From: Corynebacterium suicordis DSM 45110
GTDB lineage: Bacteria > Actinomycetota > Actinomycetes > Mycobacteriales > Mycobacteriaceae
Length of the DNA stretch: 64,000 nt
Assembly (NCBI RefSeq): GCF_015351405.1
Contig: NZ_JADKMY010000001.1
Span: 434,001-498,000, forward strand
Reading direction: 5' to 3'
The translations under genes and the position numbers were made by a program. This document shows positions 26,887 to 35,190 of this stretch, one piece after another; position 1 is the first letter of the stretch, and every line of letters begins with the position of its first letter. The notes beneath the pieces are model-generated. The model saw only the letters and a program-made list of their open reading frames with translations, ran no database searches and was not told the origin of the DNA.

Positions 26887-28358
26887 TGCTCATCCACCTC
26901 AGTGGAGTTGCTCAGAGTGCGCACTCCCATGATTCCGAGCATCACTAGGGCTGCGGCCAAGATGGAAAACGCGATGGTCTGGGAATCCACGAACTGACTG
27001 ATGGTGTGCGCGTCCCATGCGCCTTGGGGGAGCTGGGAGCCGACCACCACTGCGATGATGGTTCCGACAATCGCCACGCCCACCGCGTTACCCAGCTCCT
27101 GCACCGTGTCATTGAGCGCGGAGCCAATGGAGGTTTGATCCTCGGGCAGTGCACTGATCAGCGCCACCGCGCCGGTGGTCATGATCAGGCGGTTACCCAT
27201 GGTCATGAGCAACATTCCGAGTGCGGCTGCCAAGTAGCCCGTGTGCAGAGCGATGACCCACAAGCCCAGGCTGAGCAGGATGGCCAGGATAGCCACCGCA
27301 GAGGCCTTGGCGTGGCCCAGTTTCTTCACCAGTGCTTCCACCAGCGGGCCGGCGAGCAGCATGCCGATGACGAACGGCAGGTTGGCCAGGCCGGCCTTCC
27401 ATGGCTGCCATCCCCAGGCGTACTGGAAGAGCTGGGAGGAAGCGAACATCACGCCCACCATGGAGAGCATCGCGGACATTTGCAGGATGGCTGAACCGCG
27501 CACCTCTGGCTTGGAGAAGAGTTGGAGATCCAGCATCGGGTCCGTGGCAAGACGCTCGCGGATAATGAAGGCAATCAGCGAACAGATACCCGCGCCAGCA
27601 ATCGAGATGGTGCTCAGCGAGAGCCAGCCTTCCTCGGCACCCACGGTGAACGAGTAGAGAATAAGGCCCAGGGCTGCCACGGAGAGAATGGCACCCGGGA
27701 TATCGCTGCCACCTGCGCGCAGATCCGCGGGGTCATCCTTCTCCACGCCCCAGCGCACACCAATCCACGCGATGAAAGCCATGGGGCCGTTGAGGATCAG
27801 CAGGAATTTCCAATCGAAATGCTCGATGGCAATGCCGGAGAGCGTGGGGCCCACGGCAAACCCGATCATGGAAATGGTGACGATGAGGCCGATGGCTCGG
27901 GTGCGGAGGGCGGCGTCGTCAAAAAGACGAAAGACCAAAGACATGGTCAGTGGGGCAATGGCCGCGGCGAAAATGCCGGAGATGGCGCGGACTGCGATGA
28001 GGCCTTCCGGGGTGGTGACGAAGATGACGGAGAGGCCTGCCAGGCCGAACAGTGCGAGCCCGAAAAGTAGGGTGCGACGCCTGCCGAACTTGTCCCCGAG
28101 CGTGCCGCCGACCATCAGCAGACCGCCGAAGGTGAGGGAGTACGCGCCGACGAACCACTGGAGATCCGTGGCGGTGGCGTGCAGGTCGCGGCCGATGGTG
28201 GGCAGTGCGACGTTGAGGATGGAGTTATCCAGCATCTCCACCATCATGGTGAGGCACAGGCCGAAGATGGCGGGCCAGGCTTGGCGCAAAGAGGTGGGTT
28301 TTGGCTTGAGGCGTGCCGGGGTTTCCGGCGTGGGGGAGAGGGTGGCTGAGATTGTCAT
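26883..28358 (-). CDS. MFS multidrug efflux transporter, 14-helix (EmrB/QacA type)
   Basis: 491 residues. I choose the ATG at 28358 (MTISATLSPTPE) with AAGGAG 6 bases upstream. Motif A appears as GGTLGDKFGRRRTLLFG, motif C region as IGFAVGPTLSGIAIEH, and motif D-like MVEMLDNSILNVALPTIGRDL at helix 1 is typical of the DHA2 family, which exports drugs or dyes by proton antiport. About 14 helices are visible. It diverges from a TetR gene across a region with two palindromic operators, so it is probably induced by its substrate. Its 3' end overlaps dedA by 4 bases, tail to tail. Confidence 0.92.
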   Translation of the reverse strand: MTISATLSPTPETPARLKPKPTSLRQAWPAIFGLCLTMMVEMLDNSILNVALPTIGRDLHATATDLQWFVGAYSLTFGGLLMVGGTLGDKFGRRRTLLFGLALFGLAGLSVIFVTTPEGLIAVRAISGIFAAAIAPLTMSLVFRLFDDAALRTRAIGLIVTISMIGFAVGPTLSGIAIEHFDWKFLLILNGPMAFIAWIGVRWGVEKDDPADLRAGGSDIPGAILSVAALGLILYSFTVGAEEGWLSLSTISIAGAGICSLIAFIIRERLATDPMLDLQLFSKPEVRGSAILQMSAMLSMVGVMFASSQLFQYAWGWQPWKAGLANLPFVIGMLLAGPLVEALVKKLGHAKASAVAILAILLSLGLWVIALHTGYLAAALGMLLMTMGNRLIMTTGAVALISALPEDQTSIGSALNDTVQELGNAVGVAIVGTIIAVVVGSQLPQGAWDAHTISQFVDSQTIAFSILAAALVMLGIMGVRTLSNSTEVDEH

Positions 28359-28413
28359 GGGGTGCTCCTTGGGTGGTGTGAATGGATGGGGTGGTGAGTT
28401 TTTGGCGGGTGCA

Positions 28414-28428
28414 TCGAACGTTGTTCGA
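28414..28428. promoter_or_regulatory. Predicted TetR operator 1
   Basis: Perfect palindrome TCGAAC-GTT-GTTCGA between the divergent MFS and TetR genes. Confidence 0.75.
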
Positions 28429-28446
28429 GTGTGTCTGTCACAAAGA

Positions 28447-28461
28447 TAGAACATTGTTCGA
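28447..28461. promoter_or_regulatory. Predicted TetR operator 2
   Basis: TAGAAC-ATT-GTTCGA, the same half-sites with one substitution, 33 bases from operator 1 centre to centre. Confidence 0.72.
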
Positions 28462-28507
28462 TACGGCGCAACATTGCCCGCTGAACTGGTATGTCTTGGG
28501 GGATCGC

Positions 28508-28513
28508 TAGAGT
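28508..28513 (+). promoter_or_regulatory. -10 box TAGAGT of a leaderless start
   Basis: TAGAGT ends 7 bases before the TetR ATG at 28521. Confidence 0.5.
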
Positions 28514-28520
28514 GGTAGGC

Positions 28521-29363
28521 ATGCCTCAGCAACGAAGATCTGCACCGGGTGCGCGCACGCCAGCCAAGAAGGCGGCAAGAGGCCCGGCAGCTCGTCGCGC
28601 CTCAGGGAAAACCCGGGCTGCGTTGACCCGGGAGGGTGTGCTGGAGGCCACCATCCGGATGCTGGATAAGCAGGGCGAGGAAAAGCTCACGCTGCGGGGG
28701 TTGGCGGCGGAGCTGGGCAGTGGCGTGGCTAGCATCTACTGGTACGCGGAGAACAAGGATCAGCTGCTGGACGTGGCCACCGGGGAGATCATTTCTCGGG
28801 CGGTGGCAGATTATCGGCGGGGCGAAGCGGGTGCTGACGCCGATTCCGAATCCACGCGCGGTGGCGAACCAGCATTTCAACCGGACCCCGACACCTCCGC
28901 CGAAACCGCGGATGCGCTGAATGAGGTGCGAAAGCTCATCTTGAGCCTCTACAGGCAGATGGAAATGCACCCGTGGCTGCCCATCCGGCTGATGCGCTCA
29001 GACCCAGATGTGGATGGATCCCTGGAATTCTGGGAGCAGCTGGGTAGGCCATTGCAACGCACCACGCTGAGCGTGAAGCAGCAGCTCACGGCCACCATGA
29101 CCCTGATGAACTACGCGAGTGGCACCGGAGCCGAAAACGCTTTCCGCACGCAGATGCAGGACAGCGGACAAGTGATGGAACTGCAGGCCATGGGCGAGCA
29201 GGTGGCGCGCTGGAAAGCCCTCTCCGCGGGAGACTTCCCCTTCGTGCGCTCGGTGGTGGACGTGTTCATGCACCACGATGATTCCGAGCAGTTCGTGGAC
29301 GGGCTGGACCTGACGCTGCGGGGCATCGAATACCAAGCCAACCAGGCGCAGCGTTCGCAATAG
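28521..29363 (+). CDS. TetR-family repressor of the adjacent efflux gene
   Basis: 280 residues. A basic, Pro/Ala-rich 35-residue extension precedes the helix-turn-helix (TREGVLEATIRMLDKQGEEKLTLRGLAAELGSGVASIYWYAENKDQLLDVA). The C-terminal ligand domain is longer than average and resembles the TetR_C group (PWLPIRLMRSDPD, VVDVFMHHDDSEQFVDGLDLTLRGIE). The ATG at 28521 looks leaderless. Divergent to the MFS pump with two shared operators, which implies repression of both genes. The next gene, a siderophore-interacting protein, may be read through from it. Confidence 0.9.
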   Translation: MPQQRRSAPGARTPAKKAARGPAARRASGKTRAALTREGVLEATIRMLDKQGEEKLTLRGLAAELGSGVASIYWYAENKDQLLDVATGEIISRAVADYRRGEAGADADSESTRGGEPAFQPDPDTSAETADALNEVRKLILSLYRQMEMHPWLPIRLMRSDPDVDGSLEFWEQLGRPLQRTTLSVKQQLTATMTLMNYASGTGAENAFRTQMQDSGQVMELQAMGEQVARWKALSAGDFPFVRSVVDVFMHHDDSEQFVDGLDLTLRGIEYQANQAQRSQ

Positions 29364-29409
29364 TTCAGCGCTATCAGTAGGTCCCGAAAGAATAAGCCAG
29401 GAGGAACCA

Positions 29410-30246
29410 GTGGCACGCACCAGCAGAGCACGGGAAATGAACCCCATCGTGTTGCGCGATCTTCGCGTGGCGCGGGCGGAAGACATCACCCCATCAATGC
29501 GCAGGATAACCCTGGTGGGTGAGCAGCTCGGGGCACATGTCGCGCACGGCGTGGAGTTCCCGGGATTCGTCAGCGCAGGTTTCGATGACAGCCTGCGCAT
29601 GATCTTCCCCGATCCCGCCACCGGTCAGCGGCCATGCCCCACGCGGGGTGCAGACGGAAAATTGGAATGGACTGAGGAGGCCAAGAGCCTCTACCGCGCC
29701 TACACCGTCCGCTCCTTCAATGCCGAAGCCGGGGAACTCGTGGTGGATTTCGCCCGCCACGGCCACGGTTTGGCCGAGGACTGGTCCGCGCACGCGCAGC
29801 CCGGAGATCCCGTGTACATCGCTGGCCCCAAGGGCAGTTCCGCCCTGCCCACGCACACTGATTGGCTGCTCCTCGCCGGCGATGAAACTGCCCTGCCCGC
29901 GATGGGCCGCGCGGTGGAGAGCCTGCCCAGCAATCACCCTGCGATCGCGTTTATCGAAGTCCCCACCGAGGCCGACGTGCAAGACCTGCGGCACGGGGAC
30001 AATGTGGACCTGCGGTGGGTGATCCGGGAGCGTGGAGGGGATTTCGTTGCGGAAGTTCTCCAATTTTTCGACGCCACCCCTGACGGGCCAGCCTCAGCAA
30101 AAAGGCCCCACGGCGTGCCTTTTCTGTGGGCCGCGGGCGAGGCAGAGCGGCTCAAGCCGTTGCGCCAGCTGGCTAAGGATAAGCATATTCCGCCGGAGCA
30201 TGTGCAGATCACCGGTTATTGGCGGGCTCAACAAGCAGCTGATTAG
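29410..30246 (+). CDS. Siderophore-interacting protein (second copy)
   Basis: 278 residues, GTG start with AGGAGG 5 bases upstream. FAD motif LYRAYTVRSFNAEAGELVVDFARHGHG, NAD(P)-side GDETALPAMGRAVE, and the C-terminal LWAAGEAERLKPLRQLAKDKHIPPEHVQITGYWR, typical of the family, are intact. It releases iron from siderophores by reduction. Only distantly similar to the copy at 22077. No DtxR box is seen directly upstream. Residues QFFDATPDGP are encoded by a motif copy (30064-30078). It is convergent with the aryl-acid cassette. Confidence 0.9.
   Translation: MARTSRAREMNPIVLRDLRVARAEDITPSMRRITLVGEQLGAHVAHGVEFPGFVSAGFDDSLRMIFPDPATGQRPCPTRGADGKLEWTEEAKSLYRAYTVRSFNAEAGELVVDFARHGHGLAEDWSAHAQPGDPVYIAGPKGSSALPTHTDWLLLAGDETALPAMGRAVESLPSNHPAIAFIEVPTEADVQDLRHGDNVDLRWVIRERGGDFVAEVLQFFDATPDGPASAKRPHGVPFLWAAGEAERLKPLRQLAKDKHIPPEHVQITGYWRAQQAAD
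30064..30078 (-). repeat. Interspersed TGGCGTCG-A-tract motif, copy 6
   Basis: Minus reading GGTGGCGTCGAAAAA, inside the second siderophore-interacting protein gene. Confidence 0.65.
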
Positions 30247-30266
30247 GCCCTCAGTTTCACGGCCCC

Positions 30267-31886
30267 TCAGCCTCTCTGCTGCTTCTTGCTCACTTTGCCC
30301 ACTCCCGTGAAGGGGAATTCCGCTACGATCAGCACATCATCGGGCACCGCGAAACTGGCCAGCCCGTTCTCCCGCGCGAACTTGCGGATCGCGGTCGGGG
30401 TCAGGGTTTCCTGGTCCGCGCGCGGGATGACAAACGCCTGGATGCGCTCGCCCAGCACCTCGTCCTCCGCGCCCACCACCGACACATCGTGGATGCTGGG
30501 ATGCTGCAGCAAAACATTCTCCACGGCCTCTGGCGCGATCTTCTCCCCGCCGCGGTTAATCTGGTCCTTGGCTCGACCCACCACGGTGAGTGAACCGTTT
30601 TCAAACCTCACGATGTCCCCCGTGCGATAAAACCCCTCGTCGGTGAAGGATCGCGCGTTCACCTCCGGGGCTCGGTGATAACCGCGGATGGTGTACGGAC
30701 CACGGGTGAGCAGATGCCCCTCCGCACCTTCCGGTACCTCGCGGGCATCCTCATCCACCACCCGGATCTCGTCAAACGGGCTCATTGGCCTGCCCTGGGT
30801 GGAGATGATCTCCTCAATCGGTGCATCCAGCGCCGTGTAGTTCACCAACCCCTCAGCCATGCCAAAGACCTGCTGCAGCTGCCAACCCAGTTCCGGCTGG
30901 ACCCGCTGCGCCACGGATGCGGAGAGCTTGGCGCCACCCACCCACACCGTGCGCACCGATGAGGTATCGAATTGATCACGCAAAGCAGAGTTTAAGACGC
31001 TGAGAAGTGCCGGCGGGACGAGGGCTAGGTGGGTGACGCGGTGGGCGTCGATCAAAGGAAGGATATCCGGAGGCATGGGGCTGGAGGAGAAGACGATATG
31101 CGCGCCCACGGCCATCGCACCGAGGATTCCCGGTGAGCTCATGGTGAAGTTGTGCGCGGCCGGAAGGGCCACCAGGAGCACATCGCCGGGGCGCAGATCG
31201 CAGACCTCGAGGGAGCAGCGGACGGAGTAGAGGTAATCATCATGTGTGCGGGGGATCTGCTTGGGTACGCCGGTGGTGCCACCGGAAAGCTGCAGAAATG
31301 CCAGTTCGGAGGCGGGAACATCTGCGCTCTGAGGTGGGGTGAATGGACCTTCCGCCAGCTGGGTCCACCGGGTATCCGCGGATTCATCCAGCAGAATGGT
31401 GTTGAGTTGGGCTTGCTCTTCGAGGGCATCGTGTACCCGCTGCAGGTGGCGATTGGGCTGCGCGGTGCTGAGGTAATGCAGCGCGGGGCCATGGGCTGCG
31501 AAGTGCAGAATCTCGTGAGAGCCGTGGGCGGGCAGGGAGAAAATTGGGATGGCTCCCAGGTGCCACACGGCAAATAGCGCCTCCAGGTAGGTCACGGAAT
31601 TGGGTAGCTGCAGGATCACCCCATCGCCGCGCTGCACACCGAGTTTCTGCAGAACAGCCGCTGCCACCTCCACGTTCTGCGCCAACTGCGCCCAGGTGAG
31701 GCTGCGGTGATGATCGGTAGCAGCGGTGTTATCCGGGTAGCGATTAACCGCGCTGGCCAGCAGCTGGTTCAGCGTGCTGCCATCCCAGGCCCCGAGCTCG
31801 CGGTAGTGCTTGGCTACGTCCAGCGGCATTCCATTAACCAACGTGTCCGCGTGCGCATAGGTGTTCAGGGGGCTGGGGCGATCCAT
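30267..31886 (-). CDS. Aryl-acid AMP ligase (2,3-dihydroxybenzoate- or salicylate-activating)
   Basis: 539 residues of the EntE/DhbE stand-alone adenylation family. P-loop-like core SGGTTGVPK (201-209) followed by IPRTHDDY, the aryl-acid signature AAHNFTMSSPG (His245-Asn246, where Asn contacts the 2-hydroxyl of the substrate), YRTGDIVRF, INRGGEKIAPEAVENVL, and the C-terminal lysine in TGVGKVSKK (Lys531). It makes aryl-AMP and loads it on an aryl-carrier domain. It is last in a minus-strand run with isochorismate synthase and isochorismatase, so the substrate is most likely 2,3-dihydroxybenzoate. No carrier domain or NRPS is found in the window. Confidence 0.92.
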   Translation of the reverse strand: MDRPSPLNTYAHADTLVNGMPLDVAKHYRELGAWDGSTLNQLLASAVNRYPDNTAATDHHRSLTWAQLAQNVEVAAAVLQKLGVQRGDGVILQLPNSVTYLEALFAVWHLGAIPIFSLPAHGSHEILHFAAHGPALHYLSTAQPNRHLQRVHDALEEQAQLNTILLDESADTRWTQLAEGPFTPPQSADVPASELAFLQLSGGTTGVPKQIPRTHDDYLYSVRCSLEVCDLRPGDVLLVALPAAHNFTMSSPGILGAMAVGAHIVFSSSPMPPDILPLIDAHRVTHLALVPPALLSVLNSALRDQFDTSSVRTVWVGGAKLSASVAQRVQPELGWQLQQVFGMAEGLVNYTALDAPIEEIISTQGRPMSPFDEIRVVDEDAREVPEGAEGHLLTRGPYTIRGYHRAPEVNARSFTDEGFYRTGDIVRFENGSLTVVGRAKDQINRGGEKIAPEAVENVLLQHPSIHDVSVVGAEDEVLGERIQAFVIPRADQETLTPTAIRKFARENGLASFAVPDDVLIVAEFPFTGVGKVSKKQQRG

Positions 31887-31908
31887 GGTTATTCCTTGGG
31901 TTGGTTAA

Positions 31909-33030
31909 TTATTGATTGAGCGAAACGTTGGAGAGACCCAATGCAGTGCGGATGGGTCCCAGCTTGGCGCAGGTTTCCTCCACTTCCGTGTGGGGATCGG
32001 AATCATGCACGATGCCTCCGCCCGCCCGCGCTGTCACGACATTTCCGTGCAATTGCGCGCTGCGAATCCCCACGCGCCACTCGCCGTTGCCCGCGGCATC
32101 CGCCCAGCCGAACGCGCCGGCATAGAAACCGCGCTCCGGCTCCTCTTCGCGCAGCAATCTCTGGGTTTCGCGCTGCGGGTATCCACTCACCGCCGGGGTG
32201 GGGTGCAGCAAATGCGCCAGCTCCAGCGCGGTGGTGCTCGGGTCCTTGAGCGTGCCCTCAATCACCGTTCCCAGGTGCCATGTGTGGGAGGTCGACGTCA
32301 ACGCTGGCATCTCCGGCACCGTCAACGAACTGCAGAGCGGAGCCAAGATCCGCTTGATCTCGGCGGTCACAAACTTGTGCTCAGCAATATCCTTGGCGGA
32401 CATGCTCAGCTCCGTGGCGCGCGCCTGGTCTACCACTGGGTCAGGCGAGCGGAACGCGGTGCCCGCCAAGGGGTGCGAGCGGATGTAGGAACCCCGCTTG
32501 CTGATCAGCAATTCCGGGCTGGATCCGATGAAGAAGTGATCCGCATATCGCGGACCCGCAGCGGAGAGATCCACCAGGTGGCAATGGCCGGTGGAGGAAC
32601 CCGCGGAGAAACGATCCAGCAATTCTTCCGGGGAAGGCGCGCTGGAAAGGGTGTAGCGCTCCTGCCGGGAGAGCACCACCTTGTGGAATTCACCCCGGGC
32701 AATCCGCCGGGTGGCATCCTCTACCCGGCGGCCGTGATCCAGCTTTTCCGGGGAGGCCACCACGGTTTCCACCTGTGGGAATGGCCGGGAATCTGCAGCA
32801 AAACTGGCCGGGCGACCGTGGGTAAACCAGTGGTTTCGCGGCGCAAAGAGTGCTGGGGCATCGGCCGCGTGGAAGGGGAGCGCGCCCACGATCAGCGCGG
32901 TTTCCTGCGCGCGGAGGGCCTGGCTTGCCTGCTCGGCAGTGCCGAACGCGGTGGTGATTCCGCGGGAACATACCGTGTGTTCGCCATCGGTCATCACAAA
33001 GCTCAAAGGAGGATCGCCTGCAGTGCTCAT
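31909..33030 (-). CDS. Isochorismate synthase
   Basis: 373 residues, chorismate-utilising enzyme family (EntC/DhbC). The general-base lysine is in FHKVVLSRQERYTL, HPLAGTAFR and GFYAGAFGWADAAGNGEWRVGIRSAQL follow, then GGGIVHDSDPHTEVEET with the Mg-binding Glu. It converts chorismate to isochorismate, the first committed step of dihydroxybenzoate synthesis. Its start overlaps the isochorismatase stop by one base. Same operon as the ligase, under tandem DtxR boxes. Confidence 0.9.
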   Translation of the reverse strand: MSTAGDPPLSFVMTDGEHTVCSRGITTAFGTAEQASQALRAQETALIVGALPFHAADAPALFAPRNHWFTHGRPASFAADSRPFPQVETVVASPEKLDHGRRVEDATRRIARGEFHKVVLSRQERYTLSSAPSPEELLDRFSAGSSTGHCHLVDLSAAGPRYADHFFIGSSPELLISKRGSYIRSHPLAGTAFRSPDPVVDQARATELSMSAKDIAEHKFVTAEIKRILAPLCSSLTVPEMPALTSTSHTWHLGTVIEGTLKDPSTTALELAHLLHPTPAVSGYPQRETQRLLREEEPERGFYAGAFGWADAAGNGEWRVGIRSAQLHGNVVTARAGGGIVHDSDPHTEVEETCAKLGPIRTALGLSNVSLNQ

Positions 33031-33692
33031 CAGAGGGCGTTCAACTCATTCCGCGTGGCTGCCGCGAGCTGGGCAAGCGTATCTGCCGTGCTCAGCACGC
33101 GGCCGCAGCGACGGCTCACCCAGTTGGTGGTTTCCGCATGATCTTGCTCCGTGAAGTCCGCGATGGCATCGGAAACCAGGTACGGCTCAATATCTTTCAT
33201 GAACGCATCCACCGCCGTGACCTTGCACCCCATGTGGCCGTACACACCCGTGATGATCAGCTGATCGCGGTGCGTAAAGGAGAGGCTCTGCTCCAAGTCC
33301 GTGCGTTCAAATGCGGAGTAACGCCACTTGGTCAGGATGTGGTGATGATCGCGCGGAGCTAGTTCGGGGATGATCCGGGCTTCTGCCTCTGTCTGAATTC
33401 CCTGGCCCCAGACGTCGGAAAGAAGACCACGTCGGGCACGATGCTGCCGGGGAGGTTGGGCAGAAAAGTACACGGGGATGCCCAGCCGATCGGCCTGGTT
33501 GATGAGAGCGGAGATGTTCGCGATGGCCGAGGCGATGGGATCAACCTTGGGGTCGTAGGCCGCCAGGAAGTACTCCTGCATATCGTGGACCAGCAGCGCA
33601 GCGCGTTCGGGGTGGAGGCTCCACCGAGCTGAAGCTCCGGAATTATCGTGCTGCGTGGGGATGGGATACGGGGCGATGGGGGGAATTGCCAT
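33030..33692 (-). CDS. Isochorismatase without aryl-carrier domain
   Basis: 220 residues. I choose the ATG at 33692 (MAIPPIAPYPIP) with AAGGA upstream, matching the family start. HDMQEYFLAAYDP carries the catalytic Asp, KWRYSAFERTDLE and GVYGHMGCKVTAVDAFMKDIEPYLVSDAIADF (catalytic Cys) are intact. It hydrolyses isochorismate to 2,3-dihydro-2,3-dihydroxybenzoate. EntB/DhbB proteins usually continue into an aryl-carrier domain; this one ends at NELNAL, so that domain is missing. First gene of the operon, directly below the DtxR boxes. Confidence 0.9.
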   Translation of the reverse strand: MAIPPIAPYPIPTQHDNSGASARWSLHPERAALLVHDMQEYFLAAYDPKVDPIASAIANISALINQADRLGIPVYFSAQPPRQHRARRGLLSDVWGQGIQTEAEARIIPELAPRDHHHILTKWRYSAFERTDLEQSLSFTHRDQLIITGVYGHMGCKVTAVDAFMKDIEPYLVSDAIADFTEQDHAETTNWVSRRCGRVLSTADTLAQLAAATRNELNAL

Positions 33693-33781
33693 GCGTGCGT
33701 CCTTGCGTGGGCGGGTTTTCTGGAGGAGAGTCCGGGATGTAGGAAACCACCAGAGAATTTTCGCTCGCAACGATACATGAC

Positions 33782-33800
33782 ACAGGTAAGCCTAAGCAAA
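33782..33800 (-). promoter_or_regulatory. DtxR-type iron box A of the aryl-acid operon
   Basis: ACAGGTAAGCCTAAGCAAA (plus strand) matches the DtxR consensus at 14 of 19 positions, about 90 bases before the isochorismatase start. Confidence 0.7.
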
Positions 33801-33803
33801 GTA

Positions 33804-33821
33804 TAAGTTAGGCTTGCTTAA
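33804..33821 (-). promoter_or_regulatory. DtxR-type iron box B of the aryl-acid operon
   Basis: TAAGTTAGGCTTGCTTAA matches 14 of 18 positions. Three bases from box A, suggesting cooperative binding by two repressor dimers. Confidence 0.72.
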
Positions 33822-33839
33822 CTAATGGGCGTGGCAGGT

Positions 33840-34937
33840 CTAGCCGCCAATAGCACTCATGGTGCGCTCAGGTTGCACGTATTCCGCAGAGTTGAGGGTG
33901 ACATCATCGCTACCGTATGCCCGCGGCTTGTTCCACATCGCTGACTGCCAACGGCGCGCAATATCCTCATCCGTAGAGCCATCGCGGAGCAGTTCCAGCA
34001 GGTCAGTCTCCTCGTGGGAGAACAAGCAGCTGCGGATATGGCCATCAGCGGTGATTCTGGTGCGTGAGCACGCCGCACAGAAAGACTCAGTCACAGAAGC
34101 GATGATGCCTACCTGACCCAGCGGCGTGGCATCCTCGGGTGATTCGTCCTGGTTGAAGACATCCCACAGCTGAGCCGGTGCAGAACCACGCGGTTCCGGG
34201 TGCGGCGCAATGCGGAAACGCTGGGAGATCTGCCCGCGGATCTCCGCGGCACTCACCAGATTCTCGCGTGCCCAATTGTGGCTTGCATCCAGCGGCATCT
34301 GCTCAATGAAGCGCAGCTGCAATCCACGCTGCAGGCACCAATCCAACAGTTCAGCGGCTTGATCATCGTTGACCCCGCGGAGCATCACAGCGTTGACCTT
34401 GACGGGATCTAGTCCGGCGGTCAGGGCGGCGTCGATCCCCCGAATCACCGCATCCAGACGATCCCGGCGAGTTATCTCTGCAAACGTCTGCTGACGGATG
34501 GTGTCCAAACTCACGTTGATGCGGGTCAGGCCGGCATTGGCCAAACCGGTGACGCGCTTATCCAAGTTGATCGCGTTCGTGGTCAAAGAGATCGAGGTAT
34601 CGGGGTGCAGGGCGCGCACTCCGGCGATGATCTCTTCCAAGTCTCGGCGCAGCAGCGGCTCGCCACCGGTGAAGCGGATGTCCTTCACGCCCAGCAAGCG
34701 CACGCCGATGTCTGCAATACGGATGGCTTCGGAGGTGGTCAGCAGGTTCTTCTTGGGCAACCACTGCATACCTTCTTCCGGCATGCAGTAGGTGCAGCGC
34801 AAATTGCACTTATCGATCAACGAGATGCGTAGGTCATCTGCCACCCGTCCCCACTGATCAGCCAAAGGGATTTCGGCAGTGGAGCGAGGGGAGCGGGCAC
34901 GCGTGGCTGCCCCGGAAGACTTCGGCGAGACGTTCAT
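33840..34937 (-). CDS. moaA: GTP 3',8-cyclase MoaA
   Basis: 365 residues. Radical-SAM cluster C44-x3-C48-x2-C51 (CNLRCTYC), GGEPLLR, and the C-terminal second cluster CAACSRTRITADGHIRSC. It ends SAIGG; the terminal Gly-Gly is required for MoaA activity. It forms 3',8-cyclo-GTP, the first step of molybdopterin synthesis. Two ATGs 6 bases apart are possible; I prefer 34937, which leaves 9 bases to AGGAGG, over 34943, which leaves 3. Transcribed on its own, divergent from modA. Confidence 0.95.
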   Translation of the reverse strand: MNVSPKSSGAATRARSPRSTAEIPLADQWGRVADDLRISLIDKCNLRCTYCMPEEGMQWLPKKNLLTTSEAIRIADIGVRLLGVKDIRFTGGEPLLRRDLEEIIAGVRALHPDTSISLTTNAINLDKRVTGLANAGLTRINVSLDTIRQQTFAEITRRDRLDAVIRGIDAALTAGLDPVKVNAVMLRGVNDDQAAELLDWCLQRGLQLRFIEQMPLDASHNWARENLVSAAEIRGQISQRFRIAPHPEPRGSAPAQLWDVFNQDESPEDATPLGQVGIIASVTESFCAACSRTRITADGHIRSCLFSHEETDLLELLRDGSTDEDIARRWQSAMWNKPRAYGSDDVTLNSAEYVQPERTMSAIGG

Positions 34938-35127
34938 GGTCATTCGCCTCCTACAAAGGGTTGAAGCGGCGCCTGCGGAGAGGAGTGCCAGAGATATTCT
35001 GGGTTGCAAATTATCCTCGACCGCAGTGAAGTGTGCACCTATAAATCCATGGTAGACCACACCCCTGACAAACTCTCACAGTTCCCTGAACTGCTGGAAT
35101 GAGCGAGCAGGGGGTGTAGCATTAAAT

Positions 35128-35146
35128 GATGTATATGATACACATC
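35128..35146. promoter_or_regulatory. Palindrome upstream of modA
   Basis: GATGTATATGATACACATC pairs 8 of 9 bases across its centre and lies 45 bases before modA and about 190 before moaA. A candidate operator for a molybdate- or Moco-responsive regulator; no regulator gene is nearby. Confidence 0.45.
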
Positions 35147-35190
35147 TTTGCTGGGGTCATCGTCGGCGTAGCGAAAAGGATTGAGTGAAC

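Noticed and set aside
31912..33141. A 409-codon plus-strand frame opposite the isochorismate synthase
   Set aside because: Conflicts with a well-supported gene and runs across the DhbC/DhbB junction; no recognisable domain.
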